Assembly: GCA_039679645.1 (NCBI GenBank)
Contig: JBDKUO010000026.1
Coordinates: 1 to 42,219 of the forward strand
DNA: 42,219 bases
Direction: 5' to 3'
From: Armatimonadota bacterium
Lineage (GTDB): Bacteria > Armatimonadota > UBA5829
Numbering within the stretch: position 1 is the stretch's first letter; the number at the start of each line of letters is the position of its first letter. Positions 37,910-42,219 of the stretch are shown one piece after another. The notes under the pieces are model-generated. The model was not told the DNA's origin. It worked only from the letters and a program-made list of their open reading frames with translations, and did not search any database. Position numbers and translations under genes: made by a program.

Positions 37910-38338
37910 ATGGCGCAGGCAAAACAGGGTAACAATGTTAAAGTTGAATATACGGGCAAGCTCAAAGACGGCAGCGTGTTTGATACATCCGCTGACCGTG
38001 AGCCGTTGGAGTTCACAATAGGCGGCGGTCAGATCATACCGGATTTTGAAGAGGCTGTGGTCGGGATGAACCCCGGCGACTCCAAGACTATCGAGGTTCC
38101 GGCTGCCAGAGCCTATGGTCCGCGCCATGATGATATGGTGATCAATATCGACAGGGCACAGTTTCCTGAAGATATCAAGCCTGAGGTCGGTGACCAGCTT
38201 CAGATCAGCCAGCCGGACGGCCGCGCAGCGGTGGTCACGGTTACTGAGATTACCGAAGACAGCGTGACTCTGGACGCCAACCATCCGCTTGCCGGGCAGG
38301 ATTTAACATTCGACATACAGCTTGTTGAAGTGGCCTGA
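37910..38338 (+). CDS. FKBP-type peptidyl-prolyl isomerase, SlyD-like
   Basis: 142 residues. KVEYTGKLKDGSVFDTS and PLEFTIGGGQIIPDFEEAVV give the FKBP fold, with the inserted flap domain (about 65-120) of the SlyD branch and closing TLDANHPLAGQDLTFDIQLV. The histidine-rich metal-binding tail of E. coli SlyD is missing. It is a cytoplasmic folding catalyst and chaperone. AAGGAGG lies 9 bases upstream of the ATG; the frame is open further upstream but has no family features there. Its stop overlaps the NUDIX start (TGATG). Confidence 0.93.
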   Translation: MAQAKQGNNVKVEYTGKLKDGSVFDTSADREPLEFTIGGGQIIPDFEEAVVGMNPGDSKTIEVPAARAYGPRHDDMVINIDRAQFPEDIKPEVGDQLQISQPDGRAAVVTVTEITEDSVTLDANHPLAGQDLTFDIQLVEVA

Positions 38339-38751
38339 TGGCCGACATAACTCCGAAACCTGCCGTCTCGGCTCTGATTGTCGATGACGGCAGGGTGCTT
38401 CTGGTAAAGAGGGGCTGCGAGCCCAACAAGGGCTTATGGTCGCTGCCGGGCGGCAGCATTGAACCCGGTGAGACTCTGCGTGAAGCGACAGCCAGAGAGG
38501 TCTTTGAGGAGACTTCGCTGGTTGTCGAGGCCGGGGATGTGGTTGGCGCGCATGAAGTCATATCGAAAGATGGCGAGGCGCTCCTCTTTCATTACGTCAT
38601 AATTACTCTCCGCGCAAAATTGATCTCAGGTGAACTTGCTCCGTCGGACGATGCAGCAGATGCAGGATGGGTCCCATTGGATCAGGTGGGTAAATATCCA
38701 ACAACACCCGGGCTGGCGGATCGACTATCGTCTATGAACCTCTTCTCATAG
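38338..38751 (+). CDS. NUDIX hydrolase
   Basis: 137 residues. The Nudix box PGGSIEPGETLREATAREVF and onward has E45, R53-E54 and E57-E58, but the glycine that normally follows EEX is serine (EETSL), a small departure outside the metal ligands. The domain ending DAADAGWVPLDQV is of the ADP-ribose-pyrophosphatase-like type. The substrate is unknown. It is translationally coupled to the FKBP gene through TGATG and is convergent with the pyruvate dehydrogenase genes. Confidence 0.9.
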   Translation: MADITPKPAVSALIVDDGRVLLVKRGCEPNKGLWSLPGGSIEPGETLREATAREVFEETSLVVEAGDVVGAHEVISKDGEALLFHYVIITLRAKLISGELAPSDDAADAGWVPLDQVGKYPTTPGLADRLSSMNLFS

Positions 38752-38802
38752 TTCTTCAAACAAAACAAACCCTTTGTGGCGCTCTCAGCATCTACCAGTT
38801 CT

Positions 38803-39807
38803 CTAGATCGACACGGCCGGCTCTCTTGCAGTCCCCTTCAGCACGCTGCCGGCTGTCGCGATTACCTTTTCCACGTTCGGCAATGCCGACTGCTCAAGCT
38901 CTCTTGAATACGGCATGGGGGTATCGGCAAGAGTAACGCGCATGATCGGGGCGTCGAGATAGTCGAAAGCATGTAACTGGAGTTGATCGACCACCTGCGC
39001 GCCAATACCGCACTGCGGCCAGTCTTCTTCAACTATGATCGCATGCTTGGTCTTCTTTACAGACTCGACGAGCGTGCTTATATCCATCGGTCTGAGTGTG
39101 CGCAGATCAATCACCTCCGCACTAATGCCTGTCTTTGCAAGAGCTTCAGCAGCGCTTAGCGCTATATGGACCATGCGAAGGTAGGCGATTATTGTGATGT
39201 CATCACCTTTGCGCTTGACGTCCGCCCTGCCTATTGGAAGTGTATATCCTTCCTCGGGGACCTCGCCGCGCATGGAGTAGAGGAGCGCATGTTCGAGAAA
39301 GATCACGGGGCTGTCGTCACGGATCGCGCTCTTTAGGAGCCCTTTGGCGTCATATGGAGTCGAGGCGGTTACAACCTTGAGGCCGGGCACATGCACAAAC
39401 CAGGCCTCCAGGTTTTGCGAGTGCTGGGCACCGAGCTGCATACCTGCGCCCTCAGGCGCTCGGATCACCATAGGAATCTTGATTTGACCACCGGACATAT
39501 AGCGCAGTTTTGCCGCATGGTTTACGATCTGGTCCATCGCAAGCAGCGCGAAGTTGACAGTCATCATCTCGACCACAGGTCGAAGACCGACCATGGCCGC
39601 ACCTGTGCCTATTCCCGCTATAACCTCTTCAGAAATGGGCGTATCCTTGACCCGCCTGTCGCCAAACTCTTCGAGCAGGTCCTCGGTAACGCGATACGCG
39701 CCCTGATATTGCGCGACCTCCTCGCCGATGACGAACACGTTTTCATCGCGCCTCATCTCTTCGCGAAGCGCCTGGTTTAGGGCTTGTCTGTAGTATATAA
39801 CCGGCAT
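38803..39807 (-). CDS. pdhB: Pyruvate (2-oxoacid) dehydrogenase E1 component, beta subunit
   Basis: 334 residues. The ThDP-pyrimidine domain opens YRQALNQALREEMRRDENVF with FVIGEEVAQYQGAYRVTEDL and TPISEEVIAGIGTGAAMVGL; the C-terminal domain has VIDLRTLRPMDISTLVESV. With the alpha subunit it decarboxylates pyruvate or a related 2-oxoacid and passes the acyl group to lipoyl-E2. The ATG is chosen at the family start MPVIYYRQAL with AAAGGGTG upstream. The alpha gene lies upstream, but 212 bases of repeats separate the two. E2 and E3 genes are not in the window. Confidence 0.92.
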   Translation of the reverse strand: MPVIYYRQALNQALREEMRRDENVFVIGEEVAQYQGAYRVTEDLLEEFGDRRVKDTPISEEVIAGIGTGAAMVGLRPVVEMMTVNFALLAMDQIVNHAAKLRYMSGGQIKIPMVIRAPEGAGMQLGAQHSQNLEAWFVHVPGLKVVTASTPYDAKGLLKSAIRDDSPVIFLEHALLYSMRGEVPEEGYTLPIGRADVKRKGDDITIIAYLRMVHIALSAAEALAKTGISAEVIDLRTLRPMDISTLVESVKKTKHAIIVEEDWPQCGIGAQVVDQLQLHAFDYLDAPIMRVTLADTPMPYSRELEQSALPNVEKVIATAGSVLKGTAREPAVSI

Positions 39808-39880
39808 TTTATCACCCTTTGAGATAGGCTGCACCTTTACCCCAGCCCTGCACTGGATAGGCGAACAACCCCAAACATAC

Positions 39881-40026
39881 AAAATCAGTAATCAATACAA
39901 TATATTAAATATCAAATCAGATGCCCCCTCACCCTAACCCTCTCCCCCAGGAGAGGGAACAGGCCGGCATCTCAAAACACAAAAATCAATAATCAATATA
40001 AAATACGATATACTAAATGCTAAATC
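39881..40026 (+). repeat. Composite dispersed repeat, copy II, between the E1 genes
   Basis: An A/T block (39881-39920, AATCAATACAATATATTAAA and onward), a C-rich block with a CCTCTCCC / GGAGAGGG hairpin (39925-39957), and a second A/T block (39981-40026). The C-block/A-T-block order matches copy I at 2059-2145. The last block contains the stop codon of the E1 alpha gene. Confidence 0.55.
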
Positions 40027-40985
40027 CGGTTCGCGTAGACGTCTTGGTACAGGGCTTCGGGCTTGGGAATGGGCGAGTCCTCGGCAAATTGAACTGCCGC
40101 TTCTATCTCTTTCGCGACATCGGAGTGTATCTTTTCAATCTCCTCTGAACTCAGAGTGCCTTCATCAAGGAGTTTCTTGCCGTATTGGACAATCGGGTCG
40201 CGCCTGCGCCACTCTTCGATCTCTTCTTTAGTGCGATACGTGCCCGGATCGGCAATAGAGTGGCCGCGATATCTGTAGGTAACAGCCTCCACGAACGCTG
40301 GGCGCTTGGTCTCACGCACTTCAGAAATGAGTCTGTCGGCCATTTCATAGACCGCCAGCACATCCATGCCGTCCACTGTCTCGACAGCCATCGAGTAGCA
40401 CTGAGCGCGGCGAGGCAGGTTCGGAACGGCAGATGCCCGCTCGACTGCCGTGCCCATGCCGTAGAGATTGTTCTCGCATATAAACAGGATGGGCAGGTTC
40501 CAGAGGGAGGCGATATTAAGTGTCTCATGAAATGAGCCTTCGTTGACCGCGCCGTCGCCGAAGAAGCACAGGCATATCTGATCGCCGCCGTGATAGTTTA
40601 TGGCAAAACCGATGCCCGCGGCTATAGGCAGCCCGCCCCCGACTATAGCCGTGCCGCCCAGAAACCGTCGGTTCACATCAAAAAGATGCATCGACCCGCC
40701 TTTGCCGCCGGATACTCCCGTGGATTTACCGAATAGCTCTGCCATAACAGCGCGAGGGCTTGCACACCGCCCCAGAGCCTGGCCGTGCTCGCGGTATGCG
40801 CCGATCACATAGTCGTCGGCTCGCAGCGGCCACATAAACCCGCTCGCCACAGCTTCCTGGCCGATATAGAGATGCAGGAAGCCTCGGATATTGCCGCGCT
40901 CATACATCTCGCCGGCTTTCTCCTCAAACTTGCGGATCATGGTCATTTCATGGAAGATATCTATCTTGTCTTGTTTGGTGAGCAT
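40020..40985 (-). CDS. pdhA: Pyruvate (2-oxoacid) dehydrogenase E1 component, alpha subunit
   Basis: 321 residues. The ThDP-magnesium motif is GDGAVNEGSFHETLN followed by CENNLYGMGT; GGKGGSMHLFD, YRYRGHSIADPGTYR and IGQEAVASGF are family signatures. The loop serines that are phosphorylated in mitochondrial enzymes are part of a region present here (YRGHS). It works with the beta subunit encoded downstream. The stop codon TAG lies in an A/T-rich repeat. The lipoyl synthase gene upstream on the same strand would supply the lipoate needed by the E2 partner. Confidence 0.93.
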   Translation of the reverse strand: MLTKQDKIDIFHEMTMIRKFEEKAGEMYERGNIRGFLHLYIGQEAVASGFMWPLRADDYVIGAYREHGQALGRCASPRAVMAELFGKSTGVSGGKGGSMHLFDVNRRFLGGTAIVGGGLPIAAGIGFAINYHGGDQICLCFFGDGAVNEGSFHETLNIASLWNLPILFICENNLYGMGTAVERASAVPNLPRRAQCYSMAVETVDGMDVLAVYEMADRLISEVRETKRPAFVEAVTYRYRGHSIADPGTYRTKEEIEEWRRRDPIVQYGKKLLDEGTLSSEEIEKIHSDVAKEIEAAVQFAEDSPIPKPEALYQDVYANRI

Positions 40986-41027
40986 CGGCCTGTCTCTTGA
41001 CTATAAGCGACCTTGTGATAAGACTAG

Positions 41028-41050
41028 CTTCGGGGCATATGCCCGCGAAG
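41028..41050. repeat. 23-base hairpin repeat, copy 3
   Basis: Same hairpin as copies 1 and 2 with loop ATAT instead of ATTC, again followed by NATAA. It lies between lipA and the E1 alpha gene. Confidence 0.68.
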
Positions 41051-41098
41051 CATAAGAACCTGAGTTCGTTGGTCAGAATTTACCCACCGCCGGATAGA

Positions 41099-41947
41099 TC
41101 AAACTTGCTCGGAGGCATGGTATGAGCTTCTGACCAGCGGGCCAGATTCAACATACCCAAAACCCATATCAAGACCGATATTTTTTAGTTGGATGAACTC
41201 ATCGGGTGTGTAGTATTTGACAATGGGGGCATGCTCAGCAGAGGGGGCAAGGTATTGGCCTATTGTGAGGATATCGCAGTGTGCACCACGCAGGTCATGC
41301 ATGGTCTTAATGATTTCGTCCCAGTTCTCGCCTGCGCCGACCATAATGCCGGACTTTGTGCGCACATCCGGCGCGATCTCGTCGGCTCGCCTTAACAGCT
41401 CAATTGAGCGGAAATAGACTGCCTGCGGACGCATAGACGGATAGCACCGCTCGACTGTCTCTATATTGTGATTTAGTATCTCAGGCTTGGCATCCAGAAC
41501 GATCTTGAGAGAGTCTAAATCACCCTGGAGGTCCGGGATCAGGACTTCGACTGAACAGTTATTTCCCTGCTCGTGAATAAGCCTTATAGCCTGGGCAAAG
41601 ATATGAGCGCCGCCATCGGGCTGATCGTCACGGGTAACGCTGGTGATCACGGCATGGCGCAGGCCCAAAAACTTCACGGCATCGGCGACTCTTCGGGGCT
41701 CGTCTTCATCAATCGGGTCGGGCCTGCCGTGGTCAACTGCGCAAAAGCGGCAGTTGCGTGTGCAGGTATTACCCAGGATCATGAAAGTGGCTGTGCGCGC
41801 ATGCCAGCACTCGCCTATATTCGGGCAGTTGGCGCTCTGGCAGACAGTGTGCAGCCTGGCACCTTCGACCAACCGCTTGACCTCGGTATAGTTTTCTCCT
41901 TGCGGGGCTTTTGCTTTGATCCACTCGGGACGTTTTATTACTGACAT
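41099..41947 (-). CDS. lipA: Lipoyl synthase
   Basis: 282 residues. The auxiliary cluster motif CX4CX5C is C36, C41, C47; the radical SAM motif CX3CX2C is C62, C66, C69; the C-terminal RSSYHA supplies the serine ligand of the auxiliary cluster. It inserts two sulfurs into octanoyl groups on E2 and glycine cleavage H proteins. No lipB or lplA is adjacent. The ATG overlaps the stop of a 28-codon upstream ORF (TAATG), so its translation may be coupled to that ORF. The nearest GGAG-like ribosome site is about 15 bases away. Confidence 0.96.
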   Translation of the reverse strand: MSVIKRPEWIKAKAPQGENYTEVKRLVEGARLHTVCQSANCPNIGECWHARTATFMILGNTCTRNCRFCAVDHGRPDPIDEDEPRRVADAVKFLGLRHAVITSVTRDDQPDGGAHIFAQAIRLIHEQGNNCSVEVLIPDLQGDLDSLKIVLDAKPEILNHNIETVERCYPSMRPQAVYFRSIELLRRADEIAPDVRTKSGIMVGAGENWDEIIKTMHDLRGAHCDILTIGQYLAPSAEHAPIVKYYTPDEFIQLKNIGLDMGFGYVESGPLVRSSYHASEQV

Positions 41948-42039
41948 TACAGACGAAGGAACTCCTCAATGGTAAGACCTGAGGCGCGTACAATTGCTCG
42001 GGCGGTTCGTTCGGTCACTGTCTCCAATTGCATATGCAC
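41947..42039 (-). CDS. Small upstream ORF coupled to lipA
   Basis: An open frame of 28 codons from ATG (42033) or 30 from GTG (42039) ends in TAA overlapping the lipA ATG. The peptide is VHMQLETVTERTARAIVRAS then GLTIEEFLRL; it is amphipathic and helical, and not recognised. No ribosome site precedes it. An extended -10 TGGTATAAT ends 6 bases before the GTG, so the transcript should begin at or just before the start codon (leaderless or nearly so). It could be a leader peptide, a small protein, or chance. Confidence 0.42.
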   Translation of the reverse strand: MHMQLETVTERTARAIVRASGLTIEEFLRL

Positions 42040-42045
42040 TAGACA

Positions 42046-42054
42046 ATTATACCA
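42046..42054 (-). promoter_or_regulatory. Extended -10 promoter of the lipA transcript
   Basis: On the minus strand TGGTATAAT lies directly ahead of the small upstream ORF. The predicted start of transcription falls around 42039-42041. Confidence 0.5.
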
Positions 42055-42136
42055 CAAGTGTGCTCCTCATAAGACCGGCGATGCACACCTGGCAGGGCGA
42101 ACGCATCAAAATGCTATCCACCTTGTTTTGGCCTCT

Positions 42137-42211
42137 GCGGTTAAAACCGCGGCTAAGAAAAACACGAAGTGTCCCTTCGGACACTGAGATTTCAGTCGGC
42201 GAAGGCCGACT
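42137..42211. repeat. Cluster of three short hairpins at the window edge
   Basis: GCGGTT / AACCGC (42137-42150), AGTGTCC / GGACACT (42168-42185) and AGTCGGC / GCCGACT (42194-42211) lie within 75 bases. The six-base cores CCTTCG and CGAAGG of the last two are reverse complements of each other. No gene is seen between the lipA promoter and the end of the window. Confidence 0.55.
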
Positions 42212-42219
42212 TTGTGTAT

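Noticed and set aside
1-42219. tRNA, rRNA, tmRNA or SRP RNA genes
   Set aside because: No T-loop GGTTCRANTCC pattern with matching arms, no rRNA core sequence and no SRP GGAAGGAAGCA-like loop was found by eye.

Overview
The window is about 42 kb of ordinary-looking bacterial chromosome with moderate G+C. It has housekeeping operons on both strands and many small palindromic repeats between genes. No phage, plasmid, CRISPR array, rRNA or tRNA could be recognised. The cell is probably a diderm: there is an Omp85-type outer-membrane barrel protein with POTRA domains and several Sec-type signal peptides. The pairing of a hopanoid glycosyltransferase with a hopanoid deacetylase, an FeFe-hydrogenase maturase (HydG), a compact primary-type sigma factor without a large region 1.1, and a pyruvate dehydrogenase E1 pair beside lipoyl synthase fits an environmental lineage such as Armatimonadota. 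That assignment is inference only; no marker gene here fixes the phylum.

Layout, left to right. 1-5.6 kb: DsbD thiol-disulfide transporter (-), a stand-alone LigD-type 3'-phosphoesterase (+), a sigma-70 factor followed by a small LuxR-type HTH protein (-), a YycJ-type metallo-hydrolase and an orphan HicB-like antitoxin (-). 5.6-6.6 kb: a REP-associated tyrosine transposase (RAYT) flanked by its palindromes, with a further copy of the palindrome read in frame inside its own coding sequence. 6.6-13 kb: acyl-CoA dehydrogenase, sialate O-acetylesterase, a membrane/spermidine-synthase fusion, and a GAF-GAF-HisKA_2 histidine kinase. The kinase forms an operon with a HIT protein and an ANTAR response regulator (11.3-14.1 kb). 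Divergent from it, with an overlapping promoter, is a polytopic membrane protein carrying the three signature motifs of presenilin / signal-peptide-peptidase GxGD proteases (14.2-15.3 kb).

15.3-19.2 kb: a small membrane-anchored protein, an HtrA-type protease, then a tight polysaccharide deacetylase - glycosyltransferase - NUDIX run. 19.3-21.2 kb: a promoter, a structured leader with mutually exclusive antiterminator and terminator hairpins, a TM1266-type regulator and hydG. 21.3-27.4 kb: a 984-residue secreted protein of unknown function, a GNAT acetyltransferase, a Gfo/Idh/MocA oxidoreductase and a DegT-type aminotransferase. 27.7-31.1 kb: HpnK-like and HpnI-like hopanoid decoration genes and a MATE transporter. 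31.2-35.8 kb: a small PAS protein, aspartate kinase, a secreted LamG-like protein, a cysteine-rich YkgJ-like protein, YwbE and a polyprenyl synthetase. 36-42.2 kb: Omp85 protein, FKBP, NUDIX, pyruvate dehydrogenase E1 beta and alpha, lipoyl synthase preceded by a tiny, nearly leaderless upstream ORF, and a hairpin cluster at the right edge.

The items most worth following up are the presenilin-like protease with its divergent ANTAR regulator, the attenuator leader in front of the hydG operon, and repeats entering coding sequence (inside the RAYT, at the C-terminus of the HpnK-like protein and near the N-terminus of the HpnI-like protein). Functional calls are from residue motifs read by eye; no database search was run.
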